A stretch of DNA of 64,000 nt from Petunia secreta (lineage: Eukaryota; Streptophyta; Magnoliopsida; Solanales; Solanaceae), in assembly GCA_029990175.1 (NCBI GenBank), contig JARKIP010000038.1:28775501-28839500 (forward strand), written 5' to 3'. The notes under the pieces were generated by a model, which had not been told where the DNA came from, ran no database searches, and saw only the letters and a program-made list of their open reading frames with translations. Positions 22,110 through 32,341 of this stretch are shown here, piece after piece. How positions within the stretch are numbered: position 1 is the first letter of the stretch; every line of letters starts with the position of its first letter. The position numbers and the translations under genes are program-made.

Positions 22110-24941
22110 TGTAACGACCCTCAAATAGTCGTTACGGGATCCGGGATCTCGATTTGCATGTCGACAGTCCCAAAAGCTCCGTTAGGTCATTTATGACCCG
22201 TCTGTGAAATCTGAGTCGAAACGGAGTCCGTTTGATAGGTTTTCGAGAAAAGGATCCGTTTATGAAATTCCGGAAAGGAATTTGGGGTTTCGATAGGTCG
22301 TTTTGAGTAAACGAACCCCGATGGAAAATCCGAGCGCACCGTTAGGTCCGTCTCGTCATTTATGATATGTAGCAACCTTCAAAATTGAAAACGGACCTCG
22401 TTTGATAGGACTTTTAATAAAGTCCCCGTTTCGGAAGTTTAAAAGAGTTAAAAGAGGTTTCCGAGCTCGATTTGAGCAAATGAGCTCTGATGAGAGATCC
22501 GAAAGTTCCGTTAGATTCGTATAGTCATTTGTGACTTGTAGCAACTTTCGGAATTGGATTCCGAGGTCGTTTGGTTAAATTTCGCTATTTTGGCGAAAGT
22601 CGAAAATTGAACCTTTGCCGTGGGACCCACTTTTTGAGTTCTGGAGGTCCGAATTGAGTTCCGTCTTGACGAGCATGTCACCCAAGTATTTTATGGCTTG
22701 TGTGCAAAATTTGGGATCATTCCGAGCTTCGTAGGGTCCCGTTTTGCCCCTAAAACAGTAGAAAATCTGGTGCGACTTTTCTGTTCTGTTTTGGCGCAAA
22801 CAGCCGGATAAAAGCTGATTTTTCGGCCAATCCGTAAGGAATTAGGAAAAACTCAAAACATGAAAGTTGTATCCCTTTGAGTTGTGGTTCTAATGGTACC
22901 GGTTTCAGGTCATTTGGACATTCCTATCAAAAGTTATGATTTTTTCAAAAGAAGCTGTCACAGAGGCAAAAAAAAACTGCTATAAAAAGGTCATTTCGGG
23001 CCATTTCGGTTCATAACTTATAAAAATCATTTGGTGAGCTCTTGAGGCGATTTTTGGGTATTTCTTGAAGACCCAGTCATACTTACACTTAAGGTAAGCC
23101 CTTTCAATCCATCTTTATGTTGATTAACACAAGAATCAAAGGGTTGATTCTTGGAAATGGGTTAGAACCCTAGATTCTTAAGAATTGGGGAAAGACATCG
23201 AGCAAGGCTTGCATGTGGAATCTAAGTGTACTTTTGGACTCACGGGAGCGTGGGGAGTCCGGAAAAGTACATTTTGTAAATTTAGGGCTCGGCCCTACCC
23301 GGGGGCATTTTGGTAATTTTTACCCTAGGATGCCTATAGGCTTAAATAGCTATAATTGAGCACTCATATGTGCTATATCTTGTCTTAATAGACCTAGTGG
23401 AGAGTCCTTCGCGGACAAGGCGAGCGGGAAAGGAGATTCTTCCCGGCATTTGAGCCCGAATTTCGAGGTAAGTGAGACTTGACCTCTATTGTGCTTGTGG
23501 ACTCTTCCTTCATGCTAGTATGCTTCATGTACGCATATATATACCTAACAATGGTTAGGATTAATGATGTGAATTACTTTCTATTATTGTTTGTTATAAA
23601 TAGCGAGATTGTGACTCGACCGAGGTATGTGCCGGTCTAAACGCTACGTCGAGGTAGCTTAAATTTATATCGTAGTAACGCTTGCTACGCCATGCTTAGA
23701 TAGCAAGAACTTGGGACATGGCCGAGGATGTTGCCGGCATGTCATGATAAATGTCTTGCCGAGGATTTTGCCGGCTTTTGTATGATATTGGTACTTGATT
23801 TGTTCACGTGCCGGGTTGGGTAGTGCTGTCTATACGTAACCTTGGGTTGGACGACATGGGAGTAGGGATTGTACCCCCAAACTGTGGTCGGGTTAACCTT
23901 CGCCTTACGTTCAGCTAGCATAACCAACCTGGGTTACGGTGACTGTGAAATATTATCGTTATTAATATTTCTGTTATTATTTCTGTTATTGTTATTAATG
24001 TCGTGGATATTAATACTGTTAGAGGGACACTTGACAGGGGGTGTGGTGTCGCCTATACTATGAGATGTGTCACACTTGACAGGGGGTGTGGTGTGGACAC
24101 TTGATCTTTGAGATGTGACACACTTGACAGGGGGTGTGGTGTGGTCACTTGATTTATTGAGATACGACGCACTTGACAGGGGGTGTGGTGCGATCGTAGA
24201 CAGATTTGAGATAAGCCAACGACTACGGGTCGTTGGTCTACTTATTCATGATTGTGATAGTGACTTCGGGTCACGGTATATGGTTGATACTTAGTAGTGG
24301 TGTTGCTAGTCCATCGTAGGTCTAGGTTAGTCGGCACGGGAGTAGAGATTGGACCTCCAAACCGCCGCTGAGTTGACCTATGCCTTACGTTGGATGGGCA
24401 TAATCCTTGAGACTTCTGGTTACTACTTGTGTGTATGGAATGTGTTACATCTATTTGTGATTTCACTACTTTATTGTATGATTACTATAGTATGTTGTTG
24501 CTTATGATGCATGTAGCGACTTGTCCCGCAAGGGTACCTTAGCGGGCCTGTCGGTGATCTTACTGGGCTTCGGCTCATAACTTACTCTGCTACGTGCGCA
24601 GGTCCTTCATCCAGTCAGCAGCCCGGACGTTAGCGGTTCCCGAGGCTTCTGAGACTTTTGATTGAGGTGAGCCGACCACACAGACCGTGGTGGCATACCG
24701 CCGGAGTCACTTAGAGATAGGACTCAGATTTCTTTGATGTATATTCATACTTTATTGAGTCACTCTTAGAATGCTCCAATTCTTTTGTGGATATATTCTT
24801 TTGGACTTCACCCTTTTATATTTATATATCCATTTATGATCTTTTCACATTATTGTTCTTTTCCGCATCTTGTTTCATTGGTTCGCCTAGGCAAATGTTG
24901 TTTAGGTGCCATCACGAGCCCTTGGAAATTGGGTCGTGACA
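22110..24941 (+). repeat. 3' LTR of element A
   Basis: Same length as the 5' LTR (2832 bp) with about 20 substitutions by eye, mostly transitions, and no gaps. It includes the tip hairpin (22111-22135) and the tandem repeat (24028-24192). The TSD copy actac follows immediately. Confidence 0.95.
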
Positions 24942-26101
24942 ACTACCCTGCAAAAGGTTCGATCTTCTCTTTTCTTTCCCTGTTAATGTTGCGATTACTG
25001 TTGCGTGCCTAGCTTTCTGTGTAGTTTAGATTGAAGCTTAAGCCTTTTTAGTCAGATCCGAGACCCTTTGATAGTTCTTATATACCAGTGTTTATGTATG
25101 TTTTTCTTGATGATTTATTTGAACATGGTATTAGTCAAGAATGAGGTCTGGTTTATTGAGTTGTAAATGAAATTAGTAACTTTGTTAATAGAAGTAAAAA
25201 ATGAAACTTTTTCAGTTAAAGAACCTAACCTTATATGATTTTGAAGACTGTTAACCTAGATTTAATGTTGATAGTTTCTAAAATGCTAGCATAGTCTTAG
25301 AATCTTTAGTTGGAACTTGCCTGTATATAAAGTTTAAATCTTTGCATTCCAAAGTATGAAATTTGAAATATTCTTAAAAAGAGACAGGGTCTTTGTCATG
25401 TCTTCTCCAGATTTGAATGTTTAGAGGTTGTAGAGGAGTTAAGGGTGTAGCAGGAGTAGAAGTGAGGAAGTTTTCAGGGGCTCTTGTTTGGTTCTGTAGT
25501 TCTGGGGGGTCTTGGTTCAGTTTCAGGGTAATAAAGGGGATGTAGAAGGTGTTCATGGTGTGCAGGGAGTATAGGAGTTTGTTTTCCGGTATGTATGAGA
25601 GAGAGCTTAAGGGTGGAGCTGCTTGTGCTGGTTTGTAGAGGGAATAAGGGGATGTATAAAGGGCCTGCAGAAGTTTTGAGTTGTTCTAGAGGCTTGCAGT
25701 TTGGTTTGGTTGGTTTGGTTGAAGTGCGAAGAAGTTAAGGGTGTGTTCAGGGTGTTAAAGGCCTGGTTTTGTTCAGTCTTAGCCAGGAGTTTGCAGGCTT
25801 GAGTGGAAGGAGGTAGAGGTCTGCCAGCTTTTTTTTAGGCCTGGTATTATGTTTGCTTAGAAGGCGTTTGGTGGTGTTAAGGGTCTGTTAGTAGTGTTTC
25901 TGCAGATCAGGGAGTTTTAAAAAAACGAAGCTCAAATGTTAGTTCCTGATCTGGTAGGTTGCAAAAGTCCAGGGGTGTCTCTCCTGATCTTTGGTTCATT
26001 AGAAGAATCTTCGAGTTGTAGGAGTGTAGTCCTGGTGGTTTGCAGGGATAAAGCCAGGTAGGTTTAAAGCCAGCGTATGTTTGTAGTTTCATATCTGCTA
26101 G

Positions 26102-26134
<33 letters not shown>

Positions 26135-27470
26135 AAAATATCAATGATAGTTGCTTGTGAAATTTTTGTTGCCAATTATTATGGTTTCATTTGAAGCTTT
26201 ATTACATATGTTAATGGAAAAAAACTTTTGTACTATAGCGGTGAGTTCATAAATTGAGCAGAATTAATTTTGGTAGAACTTGTTAATAAAGATTACAAAG
26301 GATATCTATTGATATCTCTTATTTTGACATCATGTCGTGTATTCTAGGATCTTAATTTATGCTTTGAGTTGTCATTCATCAGTTTTTTTTTATCTTCTGA
26401 AATAAAACTCAAATTGGCTTTCCTTAATGTGCATGTCTGCTATATTTACGTTTGCTCATCTTCATCTTCCTTAACTAAAAATGAAGCCCCATCTTTAATC
26501 TGTTCTTCTAAATCAAGTTAGAATAGTAATATGTGTACTATGATTGGTTTGATTGAAATACACATAACGTTTTACTTCTAGTTGTTTCCATGCAGAGTTA
26601 TGTCCTCTTGCATTAATTATTTTGTCTATCTTCTAATCCTTATCTCCTTTATATTCTTGGCATGAACTTGGGAGCGAGTTGGCTAAAACTCCATCGGGGT
26701 CGACTAATTGGCACTTGAGCCGCTCGGGTCAACTTGCTCTAAACGCGTTGCTACCAAGGCTCAAAATATTGAGTTGCATTTTCGGGTTCTTCTTTTTCTT
26801 ACTCTATCTTCCCCGCTTCTTTAGAATCCATATATAGGATCCCCATAGACCGGACTAGGAGCCCTGTAGGATAGAAATAGTATTTGAATTGTGAATAATT
26901 ATTATAAATCATTTAAATTGCCTTGTGAATGCCTTTTATCCTTTCTTTGCGAATCGACAATTAATTTGTGAATATTAAGAAACATTTGTCAATTAATGAG
27001 TGCAAATCAAAATTCAATTAAAATTGTACAATTTTATCATTATTTAATATTTAAATTGTTTAGTTATCAATTTACTTATTTTACTAAATATTTAATTAAT
27101 TATTTATTTATTATTTATTATCTATTTACTTATTATTTACTTCTTTATTTATTTATCCTATATTTTTCCTAAAATCTCTAAGTTATTTATTTTATTAAAA
27201 TTCGTGAAAACCGCCGGATTAACCGCTTTTAGCGGATTTTCGAAAGTGCTCCCGTAATAGGGACCTTCTTTCGAACTTAAAAGAACCACTTACCTAGAAT
27301 CTCTGAAACTTAATTTCCTTTAAGGGAATAATTGCACTCTTTAATTAACGTTTGGTTCCTAATAATCCTTAAATTAGGTGGCGACTCCAAAGAAGCTCTT
27401 TGGAGTCCCATTTTGTTAAAATTACATCCCGATGCATACTTGTATGTATTTTTAGGAGGGTTCAACAGCG

Positions 27471-27488
27471 TGGCGACTCCGCTGGGGA
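27471..27488 (+). other. Primer binding site of element B (tRNA-Arg type)
   Basis: TGGCGACTCCGCTGGGGA three bases after the LTR end GGGTTCAACA. The same site is found in elements C (43879) and D (54355, minus strand) and is the type reported for Ogre/Tat elements. Confidence 0.8.
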
Positions 27489-30400
27489 TAGCAAATGGTT
27501 CTAACCATAAGGCTTTCATGAATTTGTTTGTTTGTATTGTTTGAAATTGTATGTCGATACTAGTATGTGTAGCTTATTTAATTATTGCATTTGTATGTTG
27601 AAACTAGCATGATTATATCTATTGTTTATTTGCGAGCATGCTTAGTTAATTTAATTGATTGTTGTGTGTTACGAAAACATGTCACTACATCCTTATTTGT
27701 GCACATATATAAACTGGCATTCCGTTCATATTATTCCCACTCCTGGGAACCTCTTGCATTCTCACTCAAAATATCCGCGAGGTGTGTGCATATGCACTCG
27801 CACTTTCTTACACTAAAGAACCTTTGACGAGTTGGTGTACCGGCGGATTGTCGTGGGAGCAATTCGACCACGAACCGCCTGCCACTCACCTGTTAGCCTC
27901 AACCGTTAACTCATTCTTAGCATGAGCTTCAGGAGCATGCATGCATTTACAACTTAGTCTGGACCCGGTCCTTGGTACCGCCTCCATAGTTAGGAAACCG
28001 CCCTTACATCAACGGGTTTTTGAAACCCAACAACAATGCATATTATGTGCTATGTGATAACGAATCCTCAGTCCTAATCGTGTTTTGAACATAATCAGGT
28101 TTAGAATTTTGTCTCCTATTTTGTTTTTTAGGTTAGAAAATGGAAGAATTTAGCAGAATCTATGTGGTCATAGCAGTCCACAGAGAATTTAAGATCATAG
28201 TGCAGAATTTTGTGAACAAGACAGAATTGCAGTCCGGGGAAAGTTAGGCAGATTTGGTTGGTTTATGTTTTGGAGATGGTCTGGTATGGTGAGATCTAAG
28301 AGGTGTAGCCCCTGGTGTTTTTAAAAGATCAGTGGGACCTCTCTTGTGAAGACCTGTGTGTGTGCAGGCATATGTTGACTGACCAGCTGCAACTTTATGG
28401 AAATTGAAGTATGCTTGTCGCATACTAGGAGAGTGAAGCCCTTGTATCTTTGAATGACCAGTGGGGCCCCTCCTTGAAGACCAGTGAGGTCTTGGCTACC
28501 TAGAAAACTGAGAGGCTTGATTAAAGCCGAGGACCAGTGAGGAGCCCTATGAACAAGGTCTGTGATCCTTGCAAAACCTAGGAAGCTGAGAGGCTTGTCC
28601 CAAATTCAAGAACCAGTGAGGTTTTATTTGTAAAAGGTCAATTGGAACCTTTTATCATTTGCAGTCTAGTATTGTAAATGTAGTTGGAAATCTCACCCCT
28701 GGATGTTGTAAAATAATTGGGAGTTGTGCTTGGAGGAGTGTTGATGTTTGCAAAAGGTATAGAGGTTTGTTTCAGGTTTTAGACATTTGGGTTTAGAAAT
28801 TTGGTGCAGATGTTGTGGAGAGCATGAGCTGTGTTAGAATTTTGAATTGACACAAACTTTTGGAAGTTAGTTGGGATAACGGAATTGCAGTGTCGAGGCG
28901 GAGAGCTGATTGTTATCAATTATTGTTATTATTCATAGCTTACTCCAAATCTGAATTGCTCAAAACTGGCATGAACTATTTTTCGTTACCGCTTGTTTGC
29001 ACGTCTTAGGCCCACCTCTGGCACAAAAGAGGCACCTTACAGGGTAGGACGCGTTTGCATATTTATTTACGCTCAACTACTTGTGATTGTCACATGTTAA
29101 TTGCTTGCCTTGCTTTATTTGCTCAAAATACATTAAATATTAGGTGTTGCTTGTTTGTGTGCAATCTTTTGAATGACATGCAAACTAACATAGTTACCCT
29201 TTGAGGTTTCTTTTGTTTTGTTTATTTCTCTAGCAAAAGTTGGATTTGTGAAGTGGCTGATCATTCACCACGCAAGAGATTCAAGGTCTGATAGATGGTA
29301 GACGCTCTAGCTCGTGAACGATGCAGTACCAGAAGCTAGTGGCGTTGTTTGAAAAGAACTTGGCGATTGAACTTAGTAGCATTGTTGTCAATTTTAATTC
29401 AGATTGAGGCCCTGAATTGCATTGTACTTTAAAGCTTATGATTATGTAAATCAACTCTTTTTAAATTTTATGAAAGTTGAAATAAAATGCATCGCATTCT
29501 TATTGTATTATTGACGCTTTTGATTATATCTGTTTCTGTTTCAAAATTAAAATTAGTAAACCTGTCAAAACTTTGCTTGTGACTATAATGAAACAATTGA
29601 ATAATTTGAGAATGATGCACTGAAAGTTACTTTATGTGTTCTTGGATATCGCACTATTGATTAGAACTTCAGCTGGGGCAGCCTTTATTTACTGGTATAT
29701 GGCGCTGAAGCAGTGTTATTTGAATGAAGGGAATTTCCTTCTTTTTAGAATCGCCTAAGAAGATGATTGGAAAGATGCAGAATGCATAAAGAGTTGTTAA
29801 TGCTTGCTGATAAGATACAGTTCATAGGCAATTTTATCATAATATAATTATCAATACATTCAAGTTCAGGGACTTTTAAATCGGGGCGATTTGCATTGAA
29901 GGTTTTCCTATTCGACAAGAAGCAAGGGGCAAAATTGCAAACAAATTGTCAAAAGCCTTCATAGGGTTCACCGTATTCTATTTGGAAGAACATTGGAATT
30001 TACAAAAGGGGTGATCAAATTTGATCAAAAGAAATCGACACAGATGCCATCAAGAAGCATTATATTCAAAGCAGCCGCAAGTTATCATTGCCTCAAATGA
30101 AGGACAACTGGGGCAGTTTTGCAAAGCAGGTTGAAAGTATTGAAGATGACAACTGGGGCAATTTTGCAAAGTAAGTTGAAGATTTGGAAGATCATAACTG
30201 GGACAAATTTTGCGAAGCAAGTGGAAGATTTAAATGATCATAACTGGGGCAAAATTTTACAAGAAACACCATTGATTATCAAAAGATGAATTGACAAGAC
30301 CTCGAGAATTGGCTAAGGGAACAGTGCAAAGTCTCAGACAAAAAATGTTCAGTTTGTTTTAAGATATGTTACAAGTTTAAGTCAAGGCAAGGCAAAAAAT

Positions 30401-30663
30401 TTCAAAATGCATTTTTTACTTCATTTGCATGATTGTTTTACTTGCTACATTGTATTAAATTATTTTACATTTCCTTTATTTTTCAAAACATCTATGCTAT
30501 TGAGTTCATGAGCCAAGTTTCTGACCATGATTCACTAATGCAAGTCTGAGGAAGACAAGGAAGCAACAGGAGCCGCAAGTTCAAGACCAAGTCAGCGCAA
30601 ATCAAACGCTCCCACTCCCTCCCAAAACTAATAATTTTTTTTAGAGCAGGAACTATAGCCAAT
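27489..30663 (+). other. Non-coding interior (leader) of element B
   Basis: No gag or pol domain in any frame. Much of it is related to the interior of element C: compare 28250-28800 with 44330-44900 (blocks with 'agatctaagagg', 'gaccagtgagg', 'ctgagaggcttg'), and 29400-30640 with 45270-46090. Within 28440-28640 a 'gaccagtgagg...ctgagaggctt' unit is repeated. Ends abruptly at the LTR remnant. Confidence 0.7.
30103..30265 (+). repeat. 45-bp tandem repeat in B's leader
   Basis: Units 30103-30147, 30148-30192, 30193-30238 and a partial unit, each built on 'aactggggcaattttgcaaag'-like sequence. In frame they would read DNWG(S/N)FAKQVE repeats. Element C has about two units of the same type at 45660-45745. 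Stops prevent a real ORF. Confidence 0.8.
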
Positions 30664-31296
30664 TTGATATCTCTTATTTTGACATTATGTCGTGTATTCT
30701 AGGATATTAATTTACGCTTTGAGTTGTCATTCATCAGTTTTTTTTTTTTTATCTTCTGAAATAAAACTCAAATTGGCTTTCCTTAATGTGCATGTCTGCT
30801 ATATTTACGTTTGCTCATCTTCATCTTCCTTAACTAAAAATGAAGTCTCATCTTTAATCTGTTCTTCTAAATCAAGTTAGAATGGTAATATGTGTACTAT
30901 GATTGGTTTGATTGAAATACACATAACGTTTTACTTCTAGTTGTTTCCATGCAGAGTTATGTCCTCTTGCATTAATTATTTTGTCTATCTTCTAATCCTT
31001 ATCTCCTCTATATTCTTGGCATGAACTTGGGAGCGATTTGGCTAAAACTCCATCGGGGTCGACTAATTGGCACTTGAGCCGCTCGGGTCAACTTGATCTA
31101 AACGCGTTGCTACCAAGGCTCAAAATATTGAGTTGTATTTTCGGGTTCTTCTTTTTCTTACTCTATCTTCCCCGCTCCTTTAGAATCCATGTATAGGATC
31201 TCCATAGACCGGACTAGGAGCCATGTAGGATAGAAATGGTATTTTTGAAATTACAGCCCAATGCATACTTGTATGTATTTTTTAGAGGGTTCAACA
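30664..31296 (+). repeat. Truncated 3' LTR of element B
   Basis: Matches the 5' LTR from 26309 to about 26880, then jumps over roughly 530 bp to the last 50 bp, ending GGGTTCAACA. The first 2.3 kb of the LTR (apart from A) and the polypurine tract are absent, so a deletion joined the interior directly to mid-LTR near 30660. Confidence 0.82.
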
Positions 31297-31301
31297 ATAA
31301 T

Positions 31302-31660
31302 CATTAATCTCTCCGTTTTCTTGGAGTATTGACCCAAGATACTTGAAGCTTCATTTTTTTGGGATGGCTTGCCTATCAAGCGTTACTTCCGCATCTGGCT
31401 CAGGTGACGTATCGCTAAACTTGTACTACATGTACTCCATTTTCGTTCTTTTCAACCCCGAATCTTCAAACTCCAAAGTCTGTCTCCAAACGTCCAAGTT
31501 GTCATTAACTCCTCTGCGGGTCTCATTAACCAAAATAATGTCATCTGCATATAAGATACACCAAGGTACCTCTCCCTGAATATTCCGTGTTTTTTCATCC
31601 ATCAGTAGAGAAAATAAAAACGGGCTAAGCATTGAGCCATGATGCAACCCATTGCGACTG
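31302..31660 (-). mobile_element. LINE fragment, catalytic part of reverse transcriptase
   Basis: Minus-strand translation gives HHGSMLSPFLFSLLMDEKT, then VPWCILYADDIILVNETRRG with the catalytic YADD (complement of 31540-31551), a WRQTLE motif and, after a frameshift, KYLGSILQENGEINDY. The latter continues in frame into VTHHIRAGWMRQ at 13055 once element B and one TSD copy are removed. Upstream fingers and the endonuclease are missing, so the copy is 5'-truncated or decayed beyond about 31660. Confidence 0.82.
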
Positions 31661-32157
31661 GAAAGTGATCAGATTCTCCCCCTGTCGTTCTCGCTCAACT
31701 CTTGACTCAATTATTCATGTCTCTTTATAAGTGTTTTTAATTATAAATTTTAACTTATAGTATTTTTATGTAGTTTCTCAAAATATAAATTTTATTTTCA
31801 AGAACTTAAAAAAATTATTTCTATATATATTTATGGTTAGAGTTAAAAATTTTGACTCTCATACTCTTAATCATGTCACATAAATTGTGACAGAGAAAGT
31901 TATATATATTATCACCTTATTAAAAATCACTTATTCATAATATGTTAATGTGATCTGAAGAACTATCCAATGTATATAACTTTTTTTTGGGTTTTATGTG
32001 TATCTGATTTGGTTGAAAAATGGGTGGGGGTTATTTTTTCAAAAATGGGAAAATACTTAGCTTTAACTGCTGACTTAAAGCAAAAACTTCACCATATGTA
32101 CCCTCTTATCCCTGGTTATGATTTTTTGTCCCAGTTAAGAATGATTTAGCAAAATGG
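31661..32157. other. Unassigned AT-rich stretch
   Basis: No coding or terminal-repeat signal seen between the LINE fragment and the palindromic repeat that flanks element D. Confidence 0.5.
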
Positions 32158-32341
32158 CCTTCGGGGCAGCATTTCAAGTTATAAATTGACAAGTGTTACC
32201 AACGTGGACAGCACTTCAAGTCATAACTTGACAAGTGCTGCCTCTTCGAGAATTGTAAAGGGAAAATGCTTCCTATGAAGAGATTAAAGAGGCAAGTGCT
32301 GCCGAGGCAATACTTCAAGGCGGGGCAGCACTTCAAGCTAT
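32158..32341. repeat. Palindromic 'cagcacttcaag' repeat, left of element D
   Basis: Contains near-palindromes such as cagcacttcaagt-cata-acttgacaagtgctg around 32209-32241, and further ggcaagtgctgcc / ggcagcactt copies. It continues on the other side of element D (58098-58330), so D inserted into it. A related cluster lies at 12090-12280. Confidence 0.6.

Larger units (their letters stand above)
14028..24941 (+). mobile_element. Element A: full-length Tekay/Del-type Ty3/Gypsy retrotransposon
   Basis: 10,914 bp with two 2832-bp LTRs (14028-16859, 22110-24941), TG...CA ends, and the 5-bp TSD actac at 14023-14027 and 24942-24946. The initiator-Met primer site and a polypurine tract sit at the expected places. 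Gene order is gag, protease, reverse transcriptase, RNase H, integrase, degenerate chromodomain, i.e. a chromovirus; long LTRs and the C-terminal sequence favour the Tekay/Del lineage. By eye the LTRs differ at about 20 positions with no indel (about 0.7 percent), so the insertion is young. The polyprotein is broken by four TAG stops and one frameshift. Confidence 0.95.
13061..27467 (+). repeat. 5' LTR of element B (interrupted by element A)
   Basis: LTR sequence is 13061-14027 plus 24947-27467, about 3.5 kb once A and one TSD copy are removed. It contains simple tracts: a C run near 13461, a T run followed by a long G run at about 13757-13788, and a T run of about 28 at 26105-26132. The segment 26309-26880 and the last 50 bp match the 3' LTR remnant at 30664-31296. 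Short ORFs inside it are not genes. Confidence 0.8.
13061..31296 (+). mobile_element. Element B: non-coding Ogre/Tat-like LTR retrotransposon
   Basis: Starts with TGTTGACACCCAATTTTGTC at 13061 and ends ...GGGTTCAACA at 31296, flanked by the direct repeat ataat (13056-13060 and 31297-31301). The 5' LTR is 13061-27467, interrupted by element A and its TSD. It is followed after 3 nt by a primer site TGGCGACTCCGCTGGGGA (27471-27488) of the tRNA-Arg type known for Ogre/Tat elements. Without A the element is about 7.3 kb. It has no gag or pol. The 3' LTR survives only as a 633-bp internally deleted remnant, and the polypurine tract is missing. A non-autonomous, deletion-damaged copy. Confidence 0.85.
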
